Below, one piece after another: positions 8,201 through 14,833 of a stretch of 19,406 nucleotides of DNA. The stretch's first letter is position 1, and each line of letters begins with the position of its first letter. Source of the stretch: Spirochaetaceae bacterium (GTDB taxonomy: Bacteria; Spirochaetota; Spirochaetia; Sphaerochaetales; Sphaerochaetaceae); NCBI GenBank assembly GCA_003454065.1, contig DMKZ01000020.1:1-19406 (forward strand). The letters run 5' to 3'. The notes under the pieces were generated by a model. That model did not search any database, was not told where the DNA came from, and was given only the letters and a program-made list of their open reading frames with translations. The translations under genes and the position numbers were made by a program.

Positions 8201-8954
8201 TGACGGCACTTTCTTAAATATGATGTTCGCCGGATGTGTCAATCTGACGGACTTGAATCTTGATATTGGCAATTTGAGAACTATCCCGGAGTGCGCTTTT
8301 GCAGGGTGCAGCAATTTGCTTAAGGTCGTGATAAAGGCGAAAGACGGTTCGGATTCCGAGCCTTTGGATACGCTAAGGGTTATTTCCAAAAAGGCATTCA
8401 GCGGTTGTACGCGAATGCAGGACATTGATGTGTCAAGCACTATAGAAACCATAGGCGAAAGCGCATTCGAGGGGTGCATCAATCTTTTGCTCGACAATGA
8501 CGGCTTCTTGGCCGGCAGCCCCATCAAAGAGCTTGGGAAAAGGGCTTTTTGCGGGTGCAAGAATTTGAGGATGGTGGATTTGTGGATGGGGTGGCGCGAT
8601 TCGGCTTTGACCGACTACGTCACTATCTTGCCTGAGAAAGTGTTTTACGACTGCCTTCTGCTTAAGATCGTCTTGCCGCCTGATAACACCTCAATGTTAA
8701 TAGCGGATGATGCGTTTGGGGTGTCGAACGATGTGGAGGCTAATTCCATTCAGACCAAGATTTTTCTTCCTAACGGTTATAGCATAAGCAATGATACGGA
8801 TCCAAAACCGAATTGGTTCACTTCAAATGGGCATCTCAGGCTGTATGATTATTATTCGCTTTTCTTTTTGTATAATTCAGGAGACGGGAATCCTGATAAT
8901 CGCAAATGGAAATATGAAACTGAAAAAGCGCTTCGTTTCAGCACCAATCCGTAG
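5211..8954 (+). CDS. large BspA-type leucine-rich-repeat surface lipoprotein with Ig-like domain
   Basis: A predicted exported, lipid-anchored surface protein of 1247 residues. In host-associated bacteria BspA-like LRR proteins often bind host or microbial partners; this is a family inference. The N-terminus is a signal peptide (RNRRQHIR, then a hydrophobic core) ending in a lipobox TAFASC with Cys28. Phe at -3 is unusual but fits the looser spirochaetal lipobox. Residues 38-125 look like a bacterial Ig-like (Big_2) domain: VWKSDAPDILDV and TGKATITVTS. From about residue 165 onward come many LRR_5 units of the type SIGDNAFSGCSALSSVSLP. Irregular modules with LPFTG...FGYIFGS interrupt them, and two consecutive 215-residue copies are near-identical in layout. 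The C-terminal 70 residues are not repetitive. Start ATG 5211 is chosen for its AGAGG at nine bases and the signal peptide. In-frame TTG 5166 and ATG 5184 lie inside the likely promoter. The binding partner is unknown. Confidence 0.88.
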   Translation: MRNRRQHIRIATMLASLVFCVLTAFASCDWMFSEDEVYPQAITMTYESARVLIGDNQVKLNVVFRPSNTTNTSVVWKSDAPDILDVGIDTGILKPRKTGKATITVTSVVDNTISDSALFVVSDVVDSSFDYVDIKEDERTACISGFGRNVSTQALKKIEIPSEVSITSDGKSDIYQIVSIASGAFREMSFLETVVLPNTIRTIGASAFSNCGNLRSVTLPEGLETIGAKCFEGCSSLYSITIPKSVTQIEAEAFSGCFRLVEVYDLSDALTIERGSDANGMVAKHALAVHADASDASCLRMDEADEIAYFIKSDDDWMAVGPLSVQASQLDTISGACKTINDYAFYGMPKLVTVNFASRDGFPKSIIEIGKGAFAECKKLENVYFSNEAFAGTLKIIGEEAFKGCASLREFDVTSAISEIRDRAFEECAKLTTFRVDDSIGAGIDYGTNIFTGCVNLNSMSLPTLGDKTIGQIFSAEPFGGTKDCYEVVQGENGEKYYISSKLRSVNLTNAASVPDRAFLGCKKIVGCELSEGIKRIGDKAFSDVGITRISIPNSVVEFGQDVFSAGMIVEYEVGTSAEEYDYFGFLNGALKIKNMDGLKWYEKGINQLVSSVSFEPQGGGTFSSIPANCFKGCFQLALVTIPEGVESIGDNAFSGCSALSSVSLPDSLETIGDEAFAFCSSLPSITIKPSVTSIGSAAFGGCTKLGSITLPFTGKSTDASASEAQRCFGYVFGSDEKFDVRNSAGQKLTTLANQAIGTEGGKQFYIPNTLETVTVTADAAADGTFANMMFSGCNMIKRLTLTINNLKKLPAGAFKGCGNLETLDAVFKNSTTNDVCLEEVGDSAFEGCAKLPSYVFANSLTSIGDRAFSGCSMFSSIGLPDSLTSIGSEAFAFCSALTSVIVPQAVTSIGSGAFGGCTGLTEIVLPFTGESTDASMSGAQQCFGHIFGSDEKFNVMSSSAQPLTTLVNQAISDETDKMFYIPKSLKKASVKAQAANDGTFLNMMFAGCVNLTDLNLDIGNLRTIPECAFAGCSNLLKVVIKAKDGSDSEPLDTLRVISKKAFSGCTRMQDIDVSSTIETIGESAFEGCINLLLDNDGFLAGSPIKELGKRAFCGCKNLRMVDLWMGWRDSALTDYVTILPEKVFYDCLLLKIVLPPDNTSMLIADDAFGVSNDVEANSIQTKIFLPNGYSISNDTDPKPNWFTSNGHLRLYDYYSLFFLYNSGDGNPDNRKWKYETEKALRFSTNP
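7081..8370 (+). repeat. tandem duplication, 2 x about 645 bp (215 codons), inside the LRR gene
   Basis: Copy A (about 7081-7725) and copy B (about 7726-8370) align without gaps at an offset of exactly 645 bp. For example, the Phe codon of CFKGC at 7101 matches that of AFEGC at 7746. An identical 23-base stretch encoding most of FGSDEKF starts at 7405 and again at 8050. Each copy holds several LRR_5 units, one LPFTG-FG.IFGS insert and a DGTF.NMMF.GC segment. The copies have diverged at many positions, so the duplication is not very recent. The outer limits are approximate. Confidence 0.8.
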
Positions 8955-8969
8955 TAGCCGCGCATCCTT

Positions 8970-8998
8970 TTGAAAAAACTACGCCAAAAGGGTAGAAT
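8970..8998 (+). promoter_or_regulatory. sigma70-type promoter of the rubredoxin operon
   Basis: TTGAAA (8970-8975) and TAGAAT (8993-8998) are separated by exactly 17 bases and lie just after the LRR gene stop. A start near 9005 gives a leader of about 73 nt before the rubredoxin ATG. No convincing intrinsic terminator for the LRR gene is visible upstream. Confidence 0.7.
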
Positions 8999-9077
8999 TA
9001 GTATATATTGGTTTAGCGGACTTCAAAGGAGATGACGCAATCGGTTGGAATCGGAGAAGTCCTAGAAGGGGGCTCTT

Positions 9078-9242
9078 ATGAGCAAATATGCGTGCAGTCC
9101 ATGCGGTTACATATATGATCCTGAAGTCGGCGATCCCGATAGCGGAATCAAGCCGGGAACGGCATTCGAGGATTTGCCGGATGATTGGGTGTGTCCCGTA
9201 TGCGGCGTTTCCAAGGATATGTTCGAGAAAGTCGAGGAATGA
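9078..9242 (+). CDS. rubredoxin
   Basis: A small electron carrier with one iron bound by four cysteines. In anaerobes it typically feeds oxygen- or peroxide-reducing enzymes. The 54-residue protein reads [19 protein letters not shown] at the start and has the two CxxC pairs: Cys6/Cys9 (CSPCGY) and Cys39/Cys42 ([12 protein letters not shown]). It also has the conserved [18 protein letters not shown] core and matches the usual rubredoxin length. AAGGGGG (9066-9072) lies five bases before the ATG. It is first in an operon with an acyl-CoA synthetase that starts nine bases after its stop. No redox partner (rubrerythrin, desulfoferrodoxin, rubredoxin reductase) is in the window. Confidence 0.96.
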   Translation: MSKYACSPCGYIYDPEVGDPDSGIKPGTAFEDLPDDWVCPVCGVSKDMFEKVEE

Positions 9243-9251
9243 TTTCGTCAG

Positions 9252-11030
9252 ATGGTTGAACTCGCCTTAGCAGAGGAATTCGATAAGCATCGCGGGAAGT
9301 TGTTTTCGGGCGATTATCCCACTTTGAGCGTTAGTTTCCATATCGTTTCCGGATTGTATCCCGATAATATCTGTTTTAGGGAATTTTTTCCTGAGGATTC
9401 CTTCTATTCCTATTCGCAAGCCGATTCGCTTATCAAGCGGATTGCGCTGAAATTGAAAAGAATCGGAGTGACCAAAGGGGATAGGGTTGCGGTTTGCGGA
9501 AAGAATTCGTGCGTATGGGGACTTGTCTTTTATGCGATAAATGCGGCTTCGGCCGTCGCGGTGCCTATCGATGCGTTGCTTAGCAAGGATGAGGTCTGCA
9601 ACATAGCGGGCAAAGCGAAGATAAAATTCGCATTCGCCGATGGCGACAGATGCCCTTTTTTCCCTTTCCTCGAAGAAGGCATGCTTGTCCGTTTGGATAA
9701 GGTCGCAGCGGGAAACCAGCAGAATCGTCTGCCAGAAGAAGCCGACAGCGCTTTCGGGAGCGCCCTGCCGTATTTGCTCGATTGGCTATCCGATCAGGAC
9801 GATAGTGGCGATTTGGCATTGCCGTCGGACGATAGGGATTTGGCTTGCATTCTTTTCACATCCGGAACTACCGGAGTTCCAAAAGGGGTTCAGCTTACCA
9901 ACCGCAACATCATGGCGGATGTCGCGATGACGGAAGATCGATTCAGAGTCTATAGCCATGATTCGTGCTATGCGATATTGCCGTTGCATCATGCCTATGC
10001 GCTGATGGCTGCTTTGCTTGTGCTGACGACCGTCGGCGGAGAGGTGATTTTCGGCAAAAGGCTGGTTTCTCAGCAGATTTTTCGCGAGATGAGGAAAGGC
10101 AAGCCCACCATTTTTCTCGGTGTTCCGTTGCTTTACACCAAGATTGCGAACGGAATCCGCGATGAATTGAAGAGGAGAGGGCCTTTGGTTCTAACGCTTG
10201 CCGGACTTGCATACAGGTTGTCGCATTTTTTCCGTTTTTCATTGAACATCAACATAGGCAGATTCTTGTTTGGAAAGATTCTGCGCACGATAAGCTTCGA
10301 CAGCGTGCGCTCGTGTATTTGCGGAGGCGGTCCTTTAAGCGAAAAGGTCGTTTCCAATTTTTTGGTTTGGGGCGTCAATTTCATGCAAGGGTATGGTATG
10401 ACCGAGACTTCGCCGATAATTGCGCTCAACCCCCTTGAATCCAGGAATTGCAAATCCGTAGGCAAAATACTTACGGGAATCAGTGCGGAAATAAGGAATA
10501 AGGGCAAGGATGGCAATGGCACGCTTTTCGTAAAAGGCGAAAATTGCATGAAGGGGTATTATGAGGATCCGGAGGAGACTTCCGAGATTTTAGGTGACGA
10601 CGGCTTCATAGATACTGGAGATGTCGGTCATTTGGATTCGAGAGGCTACTTCTATATAACCGGCAGGGCCAAGAACATAATCGTGACAAGCGGCGGCAAA
10701 AATGTCTTTCCTGAGGAAATCGAAGAGAAGTTCTCCAGGTCGCGCAAGGTGGCGCAAATCGTCATAGTCGGGTTCAAATCCGATGAAGAGCAGCTTGATG
10801 AGAGGATTCGCGCGGTTGCGTATCCTACGAAGGAACTTCTAGACAGCGTCGGAGGGGATTTCTCGAAGGCTAAGAAGGCCATAAGCAAGGAGATAGCATC
10901 GGTCAACAGAAGCCTTCGCTCCTATAAGAAAATCGAGGATTTGAAGGTTGTCAAAGAGCCTTTCGAAATGACCACGACCAGAAAGATAAAGCGTTCATGC
11001 ATCGAGAGACTTCTGGAAAACGCAATCTGA
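9252..11030 (+). CDS. AMP-forming long-chain acyl-CoA synthetase (ANL family)
   Basis: Activates a fatty acid through an acyl-adenylate to acyl-CoA; the exact chain length cannot be read from sequence. The protein has 592 residues, usual for bacterial FadD-type ligases. Motifs in order: the P-loop LFTSGTTGVPKGVQLTNRN (about residues 201-219), PLHHAYALMA, the adenine-binding GYGMTETSPII (about 380), the ribose-binding FIDTGDVGHLDSRGYFYITG (about 452-471), then RAKNIIVTSGGKNVFPEEIE. The expected catalytic lysine falls in TTTRKIKRS near the C-terminus. ATG 9252 has only a distant GAGG (9234-9237) but sits in an operon arrangement nine bases after rubredoxin. Eleven bases after its end, TsaB follows. 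The PLHHAYAL and FLGVPLLYTKIANGI segments recall spirochaete acyl-CoA synthetases, by memory rather than by search. Confidence 0.9.
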   Translation: MVELALAEEFDKHRGKLFSGDYPTLSVSFHIVSGLYPDNICFREFFPEDSFYSYSQADSLIKRIALKLKRIGVTKGDRVAVCGKNSCVWGLVFYAINAASAVAVPIDALLSKDEVCNIAGKAKIKFAFADGDRCPFFPFLEEGMLVRLDKVAAGNQQNRLPEEADSAFGSALPYLLDWLSDQDDSGDLALPSDDRDLACILFTSGTTGVPKGVQLTNRNIMADVAMTEDRFRVYSHDSCYAILPLHHAYALMAALLVLTTVGGEVIFGKRLVSQQIFREMRKGKPTIFLGVPLLYTKIANGIRDELKRRGPLVLTLAGLAYRLSHFFRFSLNINIGRFLFGKILRTISFDSVRSCICGGGPLSEKVVSNFLVWGVNFMQGYGMTETSPIIALNPLESRNCKSVGKILTGISAEIRNKGKDGNGTLFVKGENCMKGYYEDPEETSEILGDDGFIDTGDVGHLDSRGYFYITGRAKNIIVTSGGKNVFPEEIEEKFSRSRKVAQIVIVGFKSDEEQLDERIRAVAYPTKELLDSVGGDFSKAKKAISKEIASVNRSLRSYKKIEDLKVVKEPFEMTTTRKIKRSCIERLLENAI

Positions 11031-11038
11031 AGGAAATC

Positions 11039-11788
11039 ATGTCTGTATTGTCAATAGAAGGTTCCGGTAAATTTCTGTCGTTGGCGTTCGATAGGGACGG
11101 AGATGTCAAAAGACAGCGCATTTGCATGCACAACGACTTGTGCGAGAGGCTTATCGACGAGATTGATGATGTGACAAATCATCGGAAGGATGACATAAGC
11201 GAAGTGCTTGTCGGCGACGGCCCCGGAAGTTTCACTAGCTTGAGAATCGTCTTCTCCACGGCCAAAGGTCTGGCTTTGGCATTGGGCATACCCGTTCGCA
11301 AGCTGTCCGTGCTTTCGCTTATCGCCTTGAGCGTCTTGGATTCCATCGGTTCCGCCAATGGCTCTGCTGATAACTCCGTTGGAGATTCCAAAAAGGCTTA
11401 CGATATCGTCATTCCCCTTACGGACGCAAGGAAAGGAAGGCTGTACTATGCCGCCTATTCCGATTGCGGGAAAACGTTGGTACGTCCCGGTGACAAATCG
11501 CCGGAGGAAATCGCAAGCGAGGTGGCCTCTCTGCTTCGTGCTCGCGCAAACGGCAGCCAAACCAAGGCGGTCTTTGCAATCGATGACGATTCCCTGACCT
11601 CATGTGCAAAGGACATGGCGGGCAAATGCGGTGCCGAACTCATCTTATCGGAAGCCAATCTGGCTGAAACAATGCTCAGGCATAGCGATATGTGCAGTAT
11701 TCTCGAGCATTTCCAAGGTCCCACGTATATCAGGCGTTCTGATGCCGAGGAGAATTTGCTTGGTTTGAAGCGGTATACCGCCAAATAG
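11039..11788 (+). CDS. tsaB: tRNA threonylcarbamoyladenosine (t6A37) complex subunit TsaB
   Basis: TsaB is the non-catalytic ASKHA-fold partner of TsaD. It is needed to place the threonylcarbamoyl group on A37 of ANN-decoding tRNAs. From ATG 11039 the protein is 249 residues. It begins MSVLSIEGSGKFLSLAF, like the usual M.IL.IDTS start, and carries the hallmark VGDGPGSFTSLRIVFSTAKG (residues 58-77) followed by LALALGIPV. AAGGA (11030-11034) precedes the ATG. An in-frame ATG at 10997 lies within the synthetase gene and would add residues not seen in the family. Neither tsaD, tsaE nor rimI is adjacent in the window. The 3' end faces the oppositely oriented hydrolase-like gene. Confidence 0.9.
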   Translation: MSVLSIEGSGKFLSLAFDRDGDVKRQRICMHNDLCERLIDEIDDVTNHRKDDISEVLVGDGPGSFTSLRIVFSTAKGLALALGIPVRKLSVLSLIALSVLDSIGSANGSADNSVGDSKKAYDIVIPLTDARKGRLYYAAYSDCGKTLVRPGDKSPEEIASEVASLLRARANGSQTKAVFAIDDDSLTSCAKDMAGKCGAELILSEANLAETMLRHSDMCSILEHFQGPTYIRRSDAEENLLGLKRYTAK

Positions 11789-11859
11789 GATAGGATTTTG
11801 TCTGTTTTCCAACCGGAAAGATCGCCGTGTTCGGACTCTGAAGCTTTCAGAAGCGCCCT

Positions 11860-12840
11860 TTAGATTTTTTTCGAGATGATCTTCAGGAAGTTTATGTCGT
11901 TGTTCCTGATGAATTCCCTTACGAAGATTTCGGCGGTTCTTTTCTTCCGCGCCGACCTTTCGAAGATGAAAGAGTAGTAGGCGTTTTTTTGCTCGTATAG
12001 GAAAACGCTGTCCGAACATTCCTCCATTTTGCTTTTGAGAAGATACGCATCGTCCTTCATGGGCGAGAACTCGGATGTGATGATCAGCGCCGGCGGGAGC
12101 TTTGTGAGGTCTCTTTCCGCTGATATGCAAAGCCTTTTGTCGAATATCTGGCTTTTGTATTGCACATATTCGTCTATGTATCCCTGCACATCCTTTTTCG
12201 ATATTGTCGGGGAATTCGAATATTTCGCGAAACTGCTTGACGATAAGGACATGTCGATTATCGGGTCTGTGAAAATCATTCCGGCGATGTTGATGTTTTT
12301 CAATGTCTTTTTGAGGTTCATGACCGCGGATAGTCCTAGATTAGCGCCTAAAATGTCGCCTGCCACGTAAATCTTGTCGGTGCTTATCTGCCAATACGGG
12401 CAGGTCTCCTTAACCCACTTGATCGCTTTTACGGCATTGTCATGCGCCGTAGGGAACTTGTGCTTGGGCGGTTGCAGGCAATTCACCATTATTACGATGC
12501 TGTTCGTCTTATTCGCAAGATACGAGCAATAGTTCGAATAGTGAATGGGGTGCTTGTTGCTCAGACTATTTCCGTAGAAGTAGATTATCACCGGTGTGTT
12601 TTCATCGGGCTGCTGCTTGTAGTTTTCGAAATAGAAAACGGACAGGACGTTCTCCTCGTCCGCGTTTATGTTGAACACCTTCACGGAAACGTTCTTGCTT
12701 CGGCGAACGATTCCCTTCGGAGGTTTCGATCTGTCCTTATCGTAGAGCGAATCGTACTTCTTCTGGTAATTGGCGGTGCTATTGGCGAAGAATTTGGTGC
12801 TGAGTTTTTTTTGAAGCCAATTCATTTCGCCGATCCGCAC
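11860..12840 (-). CDS. HSL-family alpha/beta-hydrolase fold protein, predicted catalytically inactive
   Basis: 326 residues with the layout of hormone-sensitive-lipase-family esterases, but every catalytic position is changed. The oxyanion motif HGGG reads Y89-G-N-S in VIIYFYGNSL. The nucleophile elbow GDSAGG reads G161-D-I-L-G-A, with Ile163 (codon at 12352-12354, checked on the DNA) where Ser should be. The acid in the DPL.D motif reads S259-P-M-K-D, and the histidine region reads KNAYYSFIF without His. The family landmark for HPFPAA...A..W is kept as HKFPTAHDNAVKAIKWV. The frame is intact over its full length, so this looks like a pseudoenzyme rather than a decayed gene. GTG 12840 is preceded by AAGGA; ATG 12825 is the alternative. 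It starts 19 bp after proS and is probably cotranscribed. Function unknown; a binding or regulatory role is only a guess. Confidence 0.8.
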   Translation of the reverse strand: MRIGEMNWLQKKLSTKFFANSTANYQKKYDSLYDKDRSKPPKGIVRRSKNVSVKVFNINADEENVLSVFYFENYKQQPDENTPVIIYFYGNSLSNKHPIHYSNYCSYLANKTNSIVIMVNCLQPPKHKFPTAHDNAVKAIKWVKETCPYWQISTDKIYVAGDILGANLGLSAVMNLKKTLKNINIAGMIFTDPIIDMSLSSSSFAKYSNSPTISKKDVQGYIDEYVQYKSQIFDKRLCISAERDLTKLPPALIITSEFSPMKDDAYLLKSKMEECSDSVFLYEQKNAYYSFIFERSARKKRTAEIFVREFIRNNDINFLKIISKKI

Positions 12841-12859
12841 CTTTTCCTTGCCGAGATTA

Positions 12860-14614
12860 TCAAACTGCTTTCAAGGGCTCGAAGCATTGTCTGATCAATA
12901 TGCTGACGGTCTGGACCAGCTTGTCAAGCGGGATTTCCTCGTGTTTGTCGAGCGATTTTCTGAGTGAAACCTCGCATATTCCGTTTTTCAGGCCTTTGTT
13001 TCCGAATTTCAGAATGATAGGACAGCCTATGAGTTCGCTGTCGAAGAACTTGACTCCCGCATTTTCGTTCCTGTCGTCGTAAAGGACTTCGATTCCTGCG
13101 GCGACGAGCTGCTCGTATATCTCATCCGCAGGAGCGTTATCCTTGAGCAGGGAAACGAGCTGGACTTGATACGGGGCGACTGAAATCGGCAGCTTCAACC
13201 CTTTGTCATCGCTATATTCCTGAGCCAAGCAAGCGAGCGAACGGCCGACTCCTATTCCGTACGAGCCCATCACCACGCTTTTCTTTTCGCCGTTTTCGTC
13301 CTGATAGCTCAATCCGAAGCTGTCCGAATATCTCGTGCCGAGCTGGAAGATGTTTCCTATCTCCACGCCTCGCGAGGATATGAGCTCGTGACCGCATTCG
13401 GGGCATTTGCACCCGGCTTTGCAGGCTGAGATGTCTGCGACTACGGCCGACTTGAAATCCCTGTCTGCGCTTGCGTTCAAATAGTGGTAGTCCTTCTTGT
13501 TCGCCCCTGTGCAAAAGCTCTTCATGCCAGCAAGGCTATCGTCCATTATGCCTACGAACTCGCCCTTGGCGCCTATTAGAGAGGCGAAACCGGGTTCCAT
13601 TCCGCATTTGCGTATTTCATCTTCCGTGGCGTTTCTCATATCCAGGGCTTTTGCGGTGTTCAGGACCTTGTTCTCCTCGACATCCAGATCCCCGCGAATC
13701 ATGCAGGCGATGAGCTTTTCCTTCTTTTCGCCTTCTTTTTCTCCGGGATAGATTCCAGTGAAGAAAACCGCTTTCGCAGTCTCTTCAGGTTTGATTTTGA
13801 GAAGATCGCATAAATCGCTGATGGTCTTGGTCTCAGGAGTCTTCACTTTCTTAAGCTCGGCTTCTTCCTTATCGGCCGGCGACTTGGCGAGGCTCTTGTC
13901 GAACTTCGCGACCTGCTTGTTCGCCGTGTATCCGCATTTCTCGCAGATGATGATCGTGTCCTCGCCGATTTCTGAGAGATACATGTATTCGTGCGCAACC
14001 TTGCCACCCATCATGCCGCTGTCGCTGGCTACGGCAATGCAGGGAAGTCCCATCCGCTTGAATATCCTGAAATACGCGTCGTAGTGCGCATCATATTGCT
14101 TTTTCAGTCCTTCATAGTCCTTGTCGAATGAGTAGGAGTCTTTCATCGTGAATTCGCGAACTCTTATCAGTCCTGCTCTGGGGCGCGGGTCATCACGCCA
14201 TTTGGTCTGTATCTGGTAAATGAGCTGAGGCAGTTTCTTGTAGCTGTCTATTTCGAACAGCCCCAACTCGGTCATTGCTTCTTCATGCGTCATGGCGAGA
14301 ACCAGATCCCGGTTGTTTCTGTCCTTGAGGCGCGTCATCTCGCTTCCTATCGAATCGAATCTGCCTGTCTTTCTCCAGATGTCCGCCGGATTGACCACCG
14401 GTAGCTGCACTTCCTGTCCGCCTATCGCATTGATTTCCTCTCTGAGTATGTTCTCGATTTTCCTGACCGATCTGAGTCCGAGAGGAAGAATGTCGAATAT
14501 TCCCGCGCCGAGCTGCTTGATGAATCCCGCCCTGACAAGCATCGCATAGCCTTTCGTCTCGCATGATGCCGGAGCCTCGTGAAGCGTTCTGGAAAACATT
14601 TTGCTCATTCTCAT
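12860..14614 (-). CDS. proS: prolyl-tRNA synthetase, bacterial type with insertion domain
   Basis: Charges tRNA-Pro with proline. From the chosen start it is 584 residues, close to the usual 565-580. Class II motif 1 lies in FIKQLGAGIFDILPLGLR, motif 2 in RDDPRPRAGLIRVREFTMKD, and motif 3 in GSYGIGVGRSLACLAQE. Between motifs 2 and 3 sits the bacterial editing insertion (roughly residues 215-385). Flanking cysteine pairs are CEKCGYTAN and CPECGHEL, then GVEIGNIFQLGTRYSDSFG. The anticodon-binding domain begins at VAPYQVQLV. ATG 14614 gives the canonical MRMSKMFSRTLHEAP start and has GGAG ten bases upstream. An upstream GTG at 14659 would add 15 residues not seen in the family. A well-placed promoter lies upstream, with a short leader and no T-box. 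Confidence 0.95.
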   Translation of the reverse strand: MRMSKMFSRTLHEAPASCETKGYAMLVRAGFIKQLGAGIFDILPLGLRSVRKIENILREEINAIGGQEVQLPVVNPADIWRKTGRFDSIGSEMTRLKDRNNRDLVLAMTHEEAMTELGLFEIDSYKKLPQLIYQIQTKWRDDPRPRAGLIRVREFTMKDSYSFDKDYEGLKKQYDAHYDAYFRIFKRMGLPCIAVASDSGMMGGKVAHEYMYLSEIGEDTIIICEKCGYTANKQVAKFDKSLAKSPADKEEAELKKVKTPETKTISDLCDLLKIKPEETAKAVFFTGIYPGEKEGEKKEKLIACMIRGDLDVEENKVLNTAKALDMRNATEDEIRKCGMEPGFASLIGAKGEFVGIMDDSLAGMKSFCTGANKKDYHYLNASADRDFKSAVVADISACKAGCKCPECGHELISSRGVEIGNIFQLGTRYSDSFGLSYQDENGEKKSVVMGSYGIGVGRSLACLAQEYSDDKGLKLPISVAPYQVQLVSLLKDNAPADEIYEQLVAAGIEVLYDDRNENAGVKFFDSELIGCPIILKFGNKGLKNGICEVSLRKSLDKHEEIPLDKLVQTVSILIRQCFEPLKAV

Positions 14615-14678
14615 AATTGCATTTCTCCATATTGCGTCGTCAGACGCTTGTTTTTGCACTAACTAATATAACCTTGTA

Positions 14679-14707
14679 ATTATATTTCTATCACTAGCAT
14701 TTTTCAA
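14679..14707 (-). promoter_or_regulatory. sigma70-type promoter of proS
   Basis: On the minus strand TTGAAA (14702-14707) and a perfect TATAAT (14679-14684) are separated by 17 bases. A start near 14672 gives a leader of about 58 nt before the proS ATG. That is too short for a T-box riboswitch. Confidence 0.75.
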
Positions 14708-14732
14708 AAGCGACTGAAACCAAAGCGCTTTT
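14706..14732. repeat. short inverted repeat between divergent promoters
   Basis: AAAAGCG (14706-14712) and CGCTTTT (14726-14732) form perfect 7-bp arms 13 bases apart. They touch the proS -35 box and sit about 24 bp before the -35 box of the divergent promoter. It could be an operator; at this length chance cannot be excluded. Confidence 0.35.
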
Positions 14733-14755
14733 CACAGAAGTTTTTCGCAAGATTT

Positions 14756-14784
14756 TTGATAATTTTAACGAATACTCTTATAAT
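14756..14784 (+). promoter_or_regulatory. sigma70-type promoter of the DbpA-like/rluA operon
   Basis: TTGATA (14756-14761) and a perfect TATAAT (14779-14784) are separated by 17 bases. A start near 14791 leaves about 43 nt of leader before ATG 14834. Confidence 0.78.
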
Positions 14785-14833
14785 GAAAAACGCACGGCCG
14801 GTTAACGGTGTTTCGTTGCTTGGATAGTTTGAA

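Noticed and set aside
8950..8983. CGTAGT/ACTACG pairing after the LRR gene, considered as a terminator.
   Set aside because: It has only six pairs, a 22-base loop and no T-tract, and it overlaps the rubredoxin promoter.
9032..9118. A 28-codon ORF after AAAGGAG, overlapping the rubredoxin start.
   Set aside because: The Shine-Dalgarno directly abuts the ATG with no spacer, and the frame overlaps the convincing rubredoxin gene.
11837..11851. Inverted repeat TCTGAA/TTCAGA between tsaB and the converging hydrolase-like gene, considered as a terminator.
   Set aside because: The stem is short and AT-rich and not followed by a T-tract; the nearby T-run is the Lys/Ile codons of the opposite gene.
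12442..12894. A 150-codon plus-strand frame across the hydrolase-like gene and proS 3' end.
   Set aside because: It crosses two minus-strand genes, including a conserved synthetase C-terminus, and has no domain signature.
14615..14680. Possible T-box riboswitch upstream of proS.
   Set aside because: The leader from the predicted start is only about 58 nt, and no T-box core or terminator/antiterminator pair is visible.
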